This document shows, in pieces, positions 37,635 through 47,977 of a DNA stretch of 64,000 nucleotides. Source of the DNA: Arenibacter aquaticus (GTDB taxonomy: Bacteria; Bacteroidota; Bacteroidia; Flavobacteriales; Flavobacteriaceae); contig NZ_RQPJ01000021.1 of NCBI RefSeq assembly GCF_003957295.1, positions 852,210 to 916,209 on the forward strand, written 5' to 3'. How positions within the stretch are numbered: position 1 is the stretch's first letter; each line of letters begins with the position of its first letter. The notes under the pieces were generated by a model. The model was not told where the DNA came from and searched no databases. It was given only the letters and a program-made list of their open reading frames with translations. Position numbers and translations under genes: made by a program.

Positions 37635-40600
37635 ATGAAAAAGACCTTATTAATTTTAAGTATTTTATTAGCTTCCTGTCAACACAAAAAATCTGAAGTA
37701 AAGGAGCTTCCTACACGAAATGAAGCACTGTATACTGTTTTAGAGTCAGAAACTACAGGTATCAACTTTTCAAATGAACTAAAGGAAAACACCTATATGA
37801 ATGGGCTGTTTTACGAATACTATTACAATGGTGCAGGTGTAGCTGTAGCAGACTTTAACAATGACGATTTAGCCGATATATATTTCATTAGTAGTTTGTC
37901 TGAGAATCAATTATACCTCAATAAAGGCGACATGCAATTCCAAAATGTCTCCAAGGCTGCTAATGCCGGTGGTGGATATGGATTCGGAACAGGGGTAACT
38001 GTAGTGGATATCAATAATGACGGACTTATGGATATTTATTATTGTAAATCAGGCAAAATATCTGATCCTGACAAAAGAAGAAACGAACTACTGATAAACA
38101 AAGGGGTAAATGCCCAAGGTACACCAGTTTTTAAAAATGAGGCTCACAATTACGGACTGGACTTCCCTGATTTTACCACTCAGGCAACTTTTTTTGATTA
38201 TGATAAGGATGGTGATCTGGATTTATTTGTAATCAATCATGGTATTGAATTGTACGATGAAAACGTGATGGAAGATTTAATACATCAGAAATCTGAATTT
38301 AGAGGGGAAAGATTATTTAGAAACGACAATGGAAAATATGTCAACGTATCCGATGAAGCTGGTATTATAAACAGTTTATTAGGATTTGGCTTGGGTATAT
38401 CAGTAGGTGATCTTAATAACGACGGTTGGCCTGATGTCTATGTGGGCAACGATTTTTCGGAAAAAGACCACTTATATATAAATAATAAAAACGGCAGCTT
38501 TAGAGAAGTATCTTTAGATGCTTTTGGCCATGTATCCAACTTCTCGATGGGAAATGACATTGCTGACATTAACAACGACGGATTATTGGATATCATGACG
38601 GTAGATATGATGGCAGAAGACAATTATACCCAAAAAACCAGTATGAGTGGTATGAATCCGGCTAAATTTTATAAACATGTGAATTTAGGGTTGCACAACC
38701 AATATATGTATAATGCACTGCAGCTTAACAGTGGTATTAACAAGGAAAGTGGAAACCCACAATTCTCTGATATAGCTCCAATTGCGGGTGTAACTAGTAC
38801 AGATTGGAGTTGGGCTCCCCTTTTCTTTGACATGGACAACGACGGAAAAAAGGACCTCTTCGTATCCAATGGTATTAAAAGGGACTTTAGAAACAACGAT
38901 TTTGTGAATTATCGTAAGAAAAAGCAAGCCGAAGTTATCGCGAACAAGGAAATCCAAACCGAAAGTTATATTGCCGATCTCCTTAGCAAAATGCCAACAC
39001 GAGAAAAGGAGAATTACTTTTTTCTTAACAATGGAGCGGACTTAAAATATATAAAACAGGATATATTTCAGCCCCTATCCAATTCCAATGGAGCTGCATA
39101 TGCCGATTTTGACAATGATGGAGATCTAGATATTGTAGTGAATAATTCATCCAGCTCATCTTTTATTTACCGAAACAATAGCAGTAACAACAATTATGTA
39201 GGACTTAAACTACAGGGTACAGCCAACAATGTAGATGCACTTGGAGCCCGAGTTATCCTATGGTCCAAATCAGGTAATCAATATCTGGAACATTATTACA
39301 CTAGAGGGTTCCAATCGGCCATGGCACATAATTTACATTTTGGAATTGGCCAAGACAAAAAAGTTGATAGTATAGTCGTTGTATGGCCAAACAGCACCTA
39401 TGAAGTTTTTGTTGACGTACCCATCAACAAAACTGTAACATTGGCCTACAACAAAGAAAAAGTTGCCCCTTACAATTATTCTACTAGCAGTGAAGGAATA
39501 TTCACAAATATAACTAAGGCTTCAAAAATCAACTTCAGCCATAAAGAGAACGATTTCAACGACTTCTCGGAAGAAACCCTACTACCGCACAGAATGTCAC
39601 AACTTGGCCCTGCTTTGGCTGTGGCAGATGTTAATAATGATGGCTTGGACGATTTTTTTATTGGTGGTGCCAAGGATCAAGCTAGTCAATTATTTTTTCA
39701 GGATTCTGAAGGTAAATTTAGAGCTACTACACGTCCTTTTGCCAAAGATAGCAAGCATGAAGATGTAGGTGCAATATTCTTTGATGCCGATAATGATGGA
39801 GACTTAGACTTATACGTAATCAGTGGTGGCTCCGAAAAGACACCAAATGATCAATACTATCTGGATCGGTTATATGTTAATGATGGAGAGGGAAAGTTCT
39901 TAAAATCGGCTACTGCCCTACCAAATGTAGTAAATAGCGGGTTAAGGGCCGCTGTTGCCGATTATGACCAAGACGGTGACCTGGACCTTTTTGTTGGTGG
40001 ACGCGTTTTGCCCGGCAGTTACGGTAGGTTAACAAAAAGCTATTTATTGGAAAACCAAAGTGCAAATGGGATTCTTAAATTTACAGATGTAACCAATTCC
40101 AGCATCCCAGAAATGATAGATCACACTATGGTGACTGCCGCTACTTGGCACGATTTCAATGGTGATAACTACCCAGACCTTTTGGTTGCCAATGAATGGG
40201 GGCCTATTGAACTCTTTGTAAATGAAGGAGGAATATTGCAAAATATGACAAAAGACTATGGGCTTGATAAAAATATTGGCTGGTGGAGTAGCTTAACCTT
40301 AGAAGATATAGACGACGATGGTGACATGGACATAATAGCAGGAAATTTAGGACTTAACTATAAGTACAAGGCTAGCTTTAAAGCTCCATTTTATATGTAT
40401 ATCAATGATTTTGATGACAACAAAAAAGAAGATATAGTCCTAGGTTACCAACAAGACAGTACGGTTTACCCTGTTCGTGGACGCCAATGTTCTTCTGAAC
40501 AAATGCCATTTATAAAAGAAAAGTTTAAAACTTATAACGATTTTGGAAGTGCCACAATAAACGAAATATACGGGGACAAATTAAAGCAGGGCATATCCTA

Positions 40601-40976
40601 TGAGGCTACTGATTTTTCAACATCCATATTATATAATCAAGGTGGTAACTTTTCTTTTTCTCCCCTACCCAACCGTGTACAACTGTCCTCTGTTAATAGC
40701 ATATTAGTTGACGATTACAACAAAGACAAACAAAGGGATATTTTATTGCTGGGAAACTTATACGGTTCAGAAGTAGAAACACCCAGAAACGATGCCAGTT
40801 ATGGTTTTCTGTTATTGGGAACAAATGGCAAAGAGTTTAATTACCTAGCAAATCAAAAAGCAAACCTATGGGCAAAAGGTGATATAAAAGACGCTGCTAA
40901 TATTAATTTAGCCAGTGGCAAAGGTATCTTATTTGCAAGAAACAATGGAGAACTCAGCCTAATTAGAGTGAATTAA
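37635..40976 (+). CDS. VCBS/FG-GAP repeat lipoprotein with ASPIC/UnbV domain
   Basis: 1113 residues from the ATG at 37635 (MKKTLLILSILLASCQHKK, lipobox); the reading frame extends 13 codons further upstream without good start context. At least 12 FG-GAP/VCBS repeats carry calcium-binding D-x-N/D-x-D-G cores (ADFNNDDLADI, VDINNDGLMDI, YDKDGDLDLFV, GDLNNDGWPDVYV, DADNDGDLDLYV, DIDDDGDMDII). They form two propellers flanking an ASPIC/UnbV domain (about 510-605, LGARVILWSKSGNQYLEHYYTRGFQSAM). Such proteins often sit next to SusCD pairs in flavobacterial PULs. A surface binding or calcium-dependent scaffold role is inferred. The Asp-box chemistry of a hydrolase is not seen. Confidence 0.9.
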   Translation: MKKTLLILSILLASCQHKKSEVKELPTRNEALYTVLESETTGINFSNELKENTYMNGLFYEYYYNGAGVAVADFNNDDLADIYFISSLSENQLYLNKGDMQFQNVSKAANAGGGYGFGTGVTVVDINNDGLMDIYYCKSGKISDPDKRRNELLINKGVNAQGTPVFKNEAHNYGLDFPDFTTQATFFDYDKDGDLDLFVINHGIELYDENVMEDLIHQKSEFRGERLFRNDNGKYVNVSDEAGIINSLLGFGLGISVGDLNNDGWPDVYVGNDFSEKDHLYINNKNGSFREVSLDAFGHVSNFSMGNDIADINNDGLLDIMTVDMMAEDNYTQKTSMSGMNPAKFYKHVNLGLHNQYMYNALQLNSGINKESGNPQFSDIAPIAGVTSTDWSWAPLFFDMDNDGKKDLFVSNGIKRDFRNNDFVNYRKKKQAEVIANKEIQTESYIADLLSKMPTREKENYFFLNNGADLKYIKQDIFQPLSNSNGAAYADFDNDGDLDIVVNNSSSSSFIYRNNSSNNNYVGLKLQGTANNVDALGARVILWSKSGNQYLEHYYTRGFQSAMAHNLHFGIGQDKKVDSIVVVWPNSTYEVFVDVPINKTVTLAYNKEKVAPYNYSTSSEGIFTNITKASKINFSHKENDFNDFSEETLLPHRMSQLGPALAVADVNNDGLDDFFIGGAKDQASQLFFQDSEGKFRATTRPFAKDSKHEDVGAIFFDADNDGDLDLYVISGGSEKTPNDQYYLDRLYVNDGEGKFLKSATALPNVVNSGLRAAVADYDQDGDLDLFVGGRVLPGSYGRLTKSYLLENQSANGILKFTDVTNSSIPEMIDHTMVTAATWHDFNGDNYPDLLVANEWGPIELFVNEGGILQNMTKDYGLDKNIGWWSSLTLEDIDDDGDMDIIAGNLGLNYKYKASFKAPFYMYINDFDDNKKEDIVLGYQQDSTVYPVRGRQCSSEQMPFIKEKFKTYNDFGSATINEIYGDKLKQGISYEATDFSTSILYNQGGNFSFSPLPNRVQLSSVNSILVDDYNKDKQRDILLLGNLYGSEVETPRNDASYGFLLLGTNGKEFNYLANQKANLWAKGDIKDAANINLASGKGILFARNNGELSLIRVN

Positions 40977-41382
40977 TCACATTTAATTAATACTAAAATT
41001 GAGATAGTCTCTTTAATTGATATTAAATAATTCAACTATGGTTTGTTCAGTTCCACTTCGTGTCCTGTTCAAACCATTTTACTTTTTTTATATATTCCAT
41101 TTCTCTCCAGTACAAAAAGGAGAAAATTTCTATAATTAATATTTAAATTTCTCTTCCTCCCCCCAAATTCTATGAATATTAAGACCATAGAAGGATAATT
41201 TATGAAAAATTACCCTTAAAAAGCAAAAAATATCCACCTTTTACACCGCTCCTATTTTCATATTTGTAAAATGTTGATTTAGGAAAAATACTGATGAACT
41301 AATAAAAATTTGGGTATTTTTTTAGCATTCTAAAAGTCTTTTTTCCAACACGCAACTAAAAATCAAATTTGTTTGAATTTTG
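40977..41382. other. Intergenic stretch between the VCBS gene and the GH109 relic
   Basis: No coding sequence is supported. It holds a terminator-like hairpin at 41038-41089 and an imperfect -7 element (CATATTTG, 41259-41266). The latter may be the old GH109 promoter or the current start of the second susCD transcript. Confidence 0.5.
41038..41089 (+). terminator. Terminator after the VCBS gene
   Basis: ATGGTTTGTTCAG and CTGTTCAAACCAT pair at 11 of 13 positions with a loop of about 14 nt, followed by TTTACTTTTTTT. Confidence 0.55.
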
Positions 41383-41580
41383 AACACAGTTCAAGAGATT
41401 TTGATAAACGTCCAATTCCCCCATTGCGGCATTTATACAAGACATTGTAGTTTGGTGTATCAAACACCATACTTAAAGCTGCCTTGTGGAAACAAAGGGA
41501 AACCTCATAACTTCCCGGATTTTACCAAAGGCAATAAGGTGAATAGAAAACCATATAACTGGATGAAGAATATATCATAA
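41383..41580 (+). pseudogene. Decayed C-terminal remnant of a second GH109 gene
   Basis: The last 29 codons (from NKGKPHNFPDFTKGN to the stop) align without gaps to the C-terminus of the intact GH109 at 31258-32622, with 18 identical residues including FPDFT, GN and RKPYNWMK. Farther upstream the match continues weakly (TVQEILINVQFP against FVESAKENIAPP). Around 41440-41465 the frame that fits DAAAW-like sequence changes, which suggests a small indel. No Rossmann domain or other GH109 motif precedes it, so it is a relic and not a gene. It lies 43 nt before the second susC, in the same relative place that the intact GH109 has before the first susC. Confidence 0.8.
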
Positions 41581-41622
41581 CACTTTTCAATTTTAATAAC
41601 TAAATAACTTAAACCATTTTTT

Positions 41623-44600
41623 ATGAAACAAAAATTTATTTTGTTTAAGGAAAAGCCTGTTTTGGGCTCTTCAAGAGAGAGGGGAAAACATAAATATGTG
41701 CTTTTCTCACTATTGTTTGCCCTGGCATTTAATTTTCATTTGGGATACTCCAATACTGTTTGGGCAAATGAAAAAATCATTTTCCCAGAGCAGATCAGAA
41801 CCATTAAAGGAGTTGTAAAAGATGCCAGTGGAGTACCGGTAATGGGTGCCAACGTTGTAGTTCTGGGTACTGCAAGAGGTGTTCTTACTAATTTTGATGG
41901 TGAATATGAGATTAAAGCCAATACTGGTGACGTACTGGAGTTTTCATTTTTAGGTATGGCAACCAAAAGAGCTACTGTTGGGGATAGTGATACTATAGAC
42001 ATTACTATGGAAGAAAGTGCAGAAGCTTTGGAAGAAGTAGTTCTCGTAAGTTTCGGTAAACAAAAGAAAAAAAGTTTAATTTCTTCAATTTCAACCGTAA
42101 AACCAGCTGATTTAAAAATTCCGTCCAGTAACCTAACCACTGCTTTGGCAGGTAATGTAGCCGGTATAATTGCCTATCAGCGCACCGGGGAACCAGGTGC
42201 CGACGATGCCAATTTCTTTATTAGAGGAGTAACGTCCTTCGGATACGGTAATAGTCCCCTAATCCTTATTGATGGGGTTGAGCTTACCACTAGAGATTTA
42301 GCGCGACTTCAACCTGATGATATTGCTTCTTTCTCAATTATGAAGGATGCCACAGCTACCTCCCTTTACGGGGCCCGGGGAGCCAATGGTGTTATTTATG
42401 TTACCACCAAGGAAGGGGTTGAAGGACCTGCTAGAATTAGTGCTAGGATTGAAGCATCTATTTCTAGCGCTACCCAGAATGTGGATTTCGCAGACCCCAT
42501 TACTTATATGCAACTACACAATGAAGCAGTGAGGACCAGAGACCCTTTAGGCATATTGCCTTATTCACAAAGGAAAGTAGATCAAACCATTGCTGGAAAT
42601 GACCCAATTTTATACCCTACTACCAATTGGCAGGAAGAATTATTTAAGGACTATACCCTCAACAAGCGTTTTAACTTCAGTGTAAACGGAGGAGGTAAAG
42701 TAGCTAGATATTATGTATCGGTGGCAGCTAGCCAAGATAACGGGGTTCTAGATGTACCCTCCGTTAGCAATTACAATAGTAATATCAATTATCAGCAATT
42801 TCAGCTCAGGTCCAACACTAATATTAGTCTTACGGAAACCACAAAGTTAAAAATGAGCTTCATAGGAAATTATGATGATTACACAGGTCCACTTGATTCT
42901 GGTGAAGCCCTGTATAAAAAGGTCATGAGAAGTAATCCTGTATATTTTAGACCTTATTACGAGGCTGATGCCGCCAATGAATATACCAACCATATTTTAT
43001 TCGGAAATTATGGAGATGGCAACTATCTAAACCCTTATGCCGATATGGTTAAAGGGTATAGGGAATCCGGGTCTTCCAAAATTATAACCCAAATAGAACT
43101 AGAGCAAGATTTGAAGTCCATAACTCAAGGTTTAATGGGTAAAGTGGTTATTAATGCAAATAGAGAGTCTGGCAATGCAGTTAACAGATCCTATAATCCA
43201 TTCTACTATCAACCGCGAATTAGTACGTTGACCAATGAACTCATATTAAACCCTTTAAATGAGGAAACGGGCACGGAATATTTAGGGTACAATGAAGGTA
43301 ATAAATTTGTTACATCTTCCACCTATTTTGAGTCTTCCCTTACCTACAACAAAAACATTAATGAGCTATATGATGTATCCGGTATGTTGGTGTTTACCAT
43401 GAACAACCGGCGGGTATCCAATGCAGGAAATTTGCAGGAATCATTACCGTTTAGAAATATGGGGTTGGCAGGACGTTTTACCTTATCTAGTCGGGATAAA
43501 TATTTTGGTGAATTTACCTTTGGCTACAACGGCTCTGAACGTTTTGACAAGAAAGAACGTTGGGGCTATTTCCCTTCCTTAGGGCTTGGGTGGATCATTT
43601 CTAACGAGGAGTTTTTTAAAGATTACAAGGACGTCGTTACCAACTTAAAGTTAAAAACTACCTATGGCTTGGTAGGAAATGACCAAATAGGTAGTGCCAG
43701 TGATAGATTTTTTTACCTTTCACAGGTTAATTTAAGTGACGATGGAAGAGGATATGTTACAGGTAGTGACTTTGATAATTACCTTCCCGGGGTTTCCATA
43801 CAACGATATGCAAATGATCAAATTAGTTGGGAAACTGCGGAAAAATTTAATCTTGGTCTTGAATTAGGCTTATTTGACAAATGGAATTTAGAAGCAGACT
43901 TCTTCAAGGAATACAGGTCCAACATTCTTGCGAATCGTATTGTATTGGCCAGTATGGGCTTAGAAAGCGGCGTAAGGGCCAATATTGGGGAAGCCAAGAG
44001 CACGGGTATAGACGGAACCTTGGTGTACAACAATAGTTTTAATAAAGATTTCTGGGTTCAGGCCAGGGCCAATTTTACCTACGCTACCAGTAAAATCGTT
44101 AAAATTGAAGAACCTGATTACTCTGAAACCCCTTGGTTATCAAGAGTAGGACAACCTATAAACCAAGTATGGGGCTATGTAGCCGAAAGGTTGTTCGTAG
44201 ACGAAAATGAAGTCAATAACTCTCCTGTCCAAACTTTTGGAGAGTATTCAGGAGGAGATATAAAGTATAAGGACATTAATGGGGATGGAAGAATATCAGG
44301 CTTGGACAGGGTTCCCATAGGTAATCCTACCAGTCCGGAAATTGTTTATGGTTTTGGTGTCTCCGCAGGATATAAAGGTTTTGATATTTCTTGTTTCTTT
44401 CAAGGTCTGGCCAATGAATCATTTTGGATAAACCCATATGAAACAGCTCCCTTTGTAGATATTCACTATGATGGTGAACCTAACTGGGATACCAATAATC
44501 AATTATTACAAGTATGGGCAGACAGCCATTGGTCTGAAAACAATAGGGATCTCTACGCCAAATGGCCCCGATTGTCACCAAATATTTCAGGTAACAATAC

Positions 44601-44844
44601 CCAAACCAGTACTTGGTTTATGCAAGACGGTTCCTTTCTAAGATTAAAATCCTTGGAAGTGGGCTATAACCTTCCACAAAATGTATTGGATAAAATTAAA
44701 ATGGACCGTATACGCTTCTATGTTACCGGAAACAATTTATTGGCGTTCAGCAATTTTAAACTATGGGATCCAGAAATGGCCGGAAACGGATTGAGTTATC
44801 CTACCCAAAGAGTTATCAACGCTGGTGTTCAACTATCATTATAA
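41623..44844 (+). CDS. SusC/RagA TonB-linked outer-membrane transporter (second PUL pair)
   Basis: 1073 residues. The N-terminus is unusual: about 25 hydrophilic residues (KEKPVLGSSRERGKHKY) precede the hydrophobic core (VLFSLLFALAFNFHLGYS), so the signal peptide has an extended n-region. Then follow the carboxypeptidase-regulatory-like domain (IKGVVKDASGVPVMGANVVVLG, about 60-135), LEEVVLVSFGKQKKK, the plug with LILIDGVELTTRDLARLQPDDIASFSIMKDATATSLYGARGANGV, and a barrel ending VINAGVQLSL. No STN domain. Its SusD partner starts 10 nt downstream. Sequence divergence from the first SusC is large, so this is not a recent copy. Confidence 0.95.
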   Translation: MKQKFILFKEKPVLGSSRERGKHKYVLFSLLFALAFNFHLGYSNTVWANEKIIFPEQIRTIKGVVKDASGVPVMGANVVVLGTARGVLTNFDGEYEIKANTGDVLEFSFLGMATKRATVGDSDTIDITMEESAEALEEVVLVSFGKQKKKSLISSISTVKPADLKIPSSNLTTALAGNVAGIIAYQRTGEPGADDANFFIRGVTSFGYGNSPLILIDGVELTTRDLARLQPDDIASFSIMKDATATSLYGARGANGVIYVTTKEGVEGPARISARIEASISSATQNVDFADPITYMQLHNEAVRTRDPLGILPYSQRKVDQTIAGNDPILYPTTNWQEELFKDYTLNKRFNFSVNGGGKVARYYVSVAASQDNGVLDVPSVSNYNSNINYQQFQLRSNTNISLTETTKLKMSFIGNYDDYTGPLDSGEALYKKVMRSNPVYFRPYYEADAANEYTNHILFGNYGDGNYLNPYADMVKGYRESGSSKIITQIELEQDLKSITQGLMGKVVINANRESGNAVNRSYNPFYYQPRISTLTNELILNPLNEETGTEYLGYNEGNKFVTSSTYFESSLTYNKNINELYDVSGMLVFTMNNRRVSNAGNLQESLPFRNMGLAGRFTLSSRDKYFGEFTFGYNGSERFDKKERWGYFPSLGLGWIISNEEFFKDYKDVVTNLKLKTTYGLVGNDQIGSASDRFFYLSQVNLSDDGRGYVTGSDFDNYLPGVSIQRYANDQISWETAEKFNLGLELGLFDKWNLEADFFKEYRSNILANRIVLASMGLESGVRANIGEAKSTGIDGTLVYNNSFNKDFWVQARANFTYATSKIVKIEEPDYSETPWLSRVGQPINQVWGYVAERLFVDENEVNNSPVQTFGEYSGGDIKYKDINGDGRISGLDRVPIGNPTSPEIVYGFGVSAGYKGFDISCFFQGLANESFWINPYETAPFVDIHYDGEPNWDTNNQLLQVWADSHWSENNRDLYAKWPRLSPNISGNNTQTSTWFMQDGSFLRLKSLEVGYNLPQNVLDKIKMDRIRFYVTGNNLLAFSNFKLWDPEMAGNGLSYPTQRVINAGVQLSL

Positions 44845-44854
44845 AAAATATAAC

Positions 44855-46747
44855 ATGAGATATAATAAGTATTTATTAGTTTTCTTTTTCATATCCATAT
44901 TCACTTCATGTGAAAAAGAATTTTTGGACATTGTTCCAGACAATCTGGCAACAATAGACCTTGCCTTTACAAATCAGTATAATGCGGAAAAATACCTTTA
45001 TACCTGTTATTCGTATTTACCTAGCCCAAGTGCCATTAATGAAAACCCAGCATTAAATGCCGGTGATGAAATTTGGTATCCTGAAACGGAGCGCAACAAC
45101 AACGGTCCTACGGTAGCACAAGGCTTTCAAAATATCACCACCCCAAGATTTGACTTTTGGAGGGGAAATAATGGCGGTAAGGCCTTATACGTGGGAATCA
45201 GAAATTGCAATATATTTTTGGATAATGTTGATAATGTACCCGGACTGGATAAATTTATTAAAGAGAAATGGAAAGCCGAAGTCAACTTTCTAAAGGCTTA
45301 TTATCATTTTTACCTTCTAAGAATGTATGGGCCTATTGTAATAAATGATGAGGCTTTATCTGTCTCTGCCTCTACAGATGAAGTCAAGGTAGATAAAAAT
45401 ACGGTAGAAGAAGCTTTTGAGTATGTAATCTCCCTTTTGGACAAAGCCATTAGTGGCTTACCCGAGACATTGCAATTTGAGGACGAAGAAATGGGGAGGG
45501 TTACAAAACCTATAGCTGCCGCAATAAAGGCGAGGGTTCTAATGACATATGCCAGTCCACTGTTTAATGGCAATACCGTATACAGCAGTATTAAAAATTC
45601 AGAAGGGAAGTCAATGTTTCCCAGCAGTTATGATGCCAGTAAATGGGAAAGAGCTGCAAAAGCCTGTAAGGAAGCCATAGATATGGCCGAAGGGGTTGGG
45701 GCCGCGCTTTATCAAAAAGCAGATTATGTAGATCCCTTTCCACAAAACGATACAACACTCTTAAAGGCTGCACTTAGAGGACGGGTAACCGAAAGATGGA
45801 ACAAAGAAATACTTTGGGGACATACAGAAAATACCTCTGGAATTCAATATAATTCCATGCCAAGATTGTATGGGTATACTTCAAATCCGGTTGCTTCAAG
45901 ACACAGTCCACCGCTGAGAATCGCAGAAATGTACTATTCGGAAAACGGTGTTCCAATTGACGAGGATGTTAATTTTGACTATAACAATAGATATAAAATT
46001 AAAGAAGCCTCCAGTGCAGATCGCTTTCATGTTGAGCAAGGACAAAAAACTGCCGTGTTGAACTTTGACCGGGAAACCAGATTTTATGCAGATCTATCTT
46101 TTGACAGAGGAGTTTGGTTTGGTAATGGTAGGGATTTGGACACGGACCCATGGTATATTCACTCCAGAAAGGGCGAATTCGCCTCTGTTTTCGAAATTTC
46201 CCAATATTCCGTTACCGGCTATTGGCCTAAGAAATTGATCAACATCAAAACAACAGTAAAAAATGGTACAAGTTTAAGTACCAATAGATATGCCTTTCCC
46301 ATTATTCGTCTGGCAGATTTATACCTCTATTACTCCGAAGCTTTAAACGAGATGAAGAGTGCTCCTGATAATGAAGTATATCAATATATTGATCTTGTTC
46401 GTGAAAGAGCAGGTCTTGACGGAGTGGTGGAAAGTTGGTCTAACTATTCCAAAGACCCCAATAAGCCTACTACTAAAGAGGGTATGAGAGAAATCATTCA
46501 ACAGGAAAGATTGATCGAAATGGCTTTTGAAGGTGGAAGGTTCTGGGATTTAAGAAGATGGAAGCTTTCTGAAATTTACATGAACAAACCAATCAAGGGA
46601 TGGAGCGTATTGGAACAAGATGTGGAGGACTACTACAATGTTAGGGTTTTATACAATCCTTCTTTTTCTCAAAAAGATTACTTATGGCCTATTGCAGAAG
46701 GGGAATTGGTAAACAATCCCAATCTACAACAAAACCCAGGGTGGTAA
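44855..46747 (+). CDS. SusD/RagB outer-membrane lipoprotein (second PUL pair)
   Basis: 631 residues from the ATG at 44855 (MRYNKYLLVFFFISIFTSCEKE, SPII signal). It is longer than the first SusD (524), with an insert-rich middle. It shows LDIVPDNLATIDLAFTNQYNAEKYLYTCYSYL, WKAEVNFLKAYYHFYLLRMYGPIVI, IRLADLYLYYSEALNEM, IIQQERLIEMAFEGGRFWDLRRW and a terminal LWPIAEGELVNNPNLQQNPGW. It starts 10 nt after susC and lies 22 nt before the DUF5000 gene, so all four genes from 41623 to 49828 form one operon. Confidence 0.95.
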   Translation: MRYNKYLLVFFFISIFTSCEKEFLDIVPDNLATIDLAFTNQYNAEKYLYTCYSYLPSPSAINENPALNAGDEIWYPETERNNNGPTVAQGFQNITTPRFDFWRGNNGGKALYVGIRNCNIFLDNVDNVPGLDKFIKEKWKAEVNFLKAYYHFYLLRMYGPIVINDEALSVSASTDEVKVDKNTVEEAFEYVISLLDKAISGLPETLQFEDEEMGRVTKPIAAAIKARVLMTYASPLFNGNTVYSSIKNSEGKSMFPSSYDASKWERAAKACKEAIDMAEGVGAALYQKADYVDPFPQNDTTLLKAALRGRVTERWNKEILWGHTENTSGIQYNSMPRLYGYTSNPVASRHSPPLRIAEMYYSENGVPIDEDVNFDYNNRYKIKEASSADRFHVEQGQKTAVLNFDRETRFYADLSFDRGVWFGNGRDLDTDPWYIHSRKGEFASVFEISQYSVTGYWPKKLINIKTTVKNGTSLSTNRYAFPIIRLADLYLYYSEALNEMKSAPDNEVYQYIDLVRERAGLDGVVESWSNYSKDPNKPTTKEGMREIIQQERLIEMAFEGGRFWDLRRWKLSEIYMNKPIKGWSVLEQDVEDYYNVRVLYNPSFSQKDYLWPIAEGELVNNPNLQQNPGW

Positions 46748-46769
46748 TTTTAATTTAAAAATATTAATT

Positions 46770-47963
46770 ATGAAAAAATTATTTAGTCTATTAGCTATCA
46801 GCTTATTTGTACTAACTGGTTGTGAGGAAGATTATGAACACAGCCCTATAGCAGCAGATTCTAGTGCTCCTAAACCTATAGAAAACTTAAAATATGAGCC
46901 TATTCATGGGGGTTTTAATATTTCGTACGACATTCCTGATGACAAGGATATACTGTATGTAAAAGCATCCTATATTAACACCAAAGGTGAAGTATCAGAA
47001 GTAAGAGCATCCTCCTATAATAACAAAATACAAATATTGGGATTTGGTGACACCTCTGATAGAACAATTGATATCTATGTTGTGGACAGGTCAGAGAATA
47101 TATCAGAAGCTATTTCCTTTACAGCAAAACCATTGGAGTCCCCAGTTAATGTTATAAAGGAAACCATGAGCATTACTGAAGATTTCGGAGGAGCTAAATT
47201 TCATTGGGTAAATGAAGAAAAAGTACCTATCATAATCGGCTTACTGGCACAGGAAGACGATGGTAGCCTGGTGGAAGTAGAAACTGTCTATACCTCTCAA
47301 TCCGAAACCAGCAATTCACTAAGAGGATATGATGCGGTACCCCAAAAATTTGCCGCCGTGATCAGAGACCGGTACGACAATATATCGGATACTATTTATC
47401 CAGCAACTGAAGATAAAATGCTAGTCCCCTTATTTGAGGAACGATTGGATAAAACCAAATTTAAGAAACTCATTTTAAGTAATGATACCAATTGGGATGC
47501 GTGGGAAGGAGACTATACAAACTTCTACGACGATAATATGGAAACTATAGTCCATACTCAAGGGGATCATCCTATGCCCCAAATCTATTCCATAGACTTA
47601 GGAGTAGTCGTTAAATTAAGTAGGTTTACCCTACATCAGAGGTTATCGCACGGATCTGCGCATGCCTATACTCATGGCAACCCCAAGAAGTATACTGTTT
47701 ATGGAGCCAAAGAACTGCCAGAAGACAACGGAACTATGGAAGGGTGGATAGAATTAAAAGATTGTGAGTCCATAAAACCTTCTGGATTGCCTATAGGACA
47801 AAATACTGATGAAGACATTGATCATCTATATGCTGGTGATGAGTATACCTTTGAGGAAGCTCCCGAAATTAGATATTTCCGAATCGCAGTAACTGAAACA
47901 TGGGATGGAGCAGGATATATCAATGCCTCTCAAATAACCTTTTGGGGAAATATTACTAACTAA
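46770..47963 (+). CDS. DUF4959-DUF5126-DUF5000 surface lipoprotein
   Basis: 397 residues with a lipobox (LAISLFVLTGCEED). The domain order is a DUF4959 FN3-like domain (about 30-120), DUF5126 (about 122-225) and a C-terminal DUF5000 domain (about 235-395). DUF5000 is related to discoidin/F5-8C modules (WDAWEGDYTNFYDDNMETIVHT, QIYSIDLGVVVKLSRFTLHQR, RYFRIAVTETWDGAGYINASQITFWG). These three-domain proteins occur immediately after SusD in many PULs and are taken as surface glycan-binding proteins in the SusE/F position. Translation is coupled to the next gene (TAATG overlap if its upstream start is used). Confidence 0.9.
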   Translation: MKKLFSLLAISLFVLTGCEEDYEHSPIAADSSAPKPIENLKYEPIHGGFNISYDIPDDKDILYVKASYINTKGEVSEVRASSYNNKIQILGFGDTSDRTIDIYVVDRSENISEAISFTAKPLESPVNVIKETMSITEDFGGAKFHWVNEEKVPIIIGLLAQEDDGSLVEVETVYTSQSETSNSLRGYDAVPQKFAAVIRDRYDNISDTIYPATEDKMLVPLFEERLDKTKFKKLILSNDTNWDAWEGDYTNFYDDNMETIVHTQGDHPMPQIYSIDLGVVVKLSRFTLHQRLSHGSAHAYTHGNPKKYTVYGAKELPEDNGTMEGWIELKDCESIKPSGLPIGQNTDEDIDHLYAGDEYTFEEAPEIRYFRIAVTETWDGAGYINASQITFWGNITN

Positions 47964-47977
47964 TGGAAAATAATATT

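Noticed and set aside
41380-41580. 66-codon open frame as a functional small gene
   Set aside because: Its C-terminal half is the tail of a GH109 enzyme without the rest of the protein; it is reported as a pseudogene remnant.
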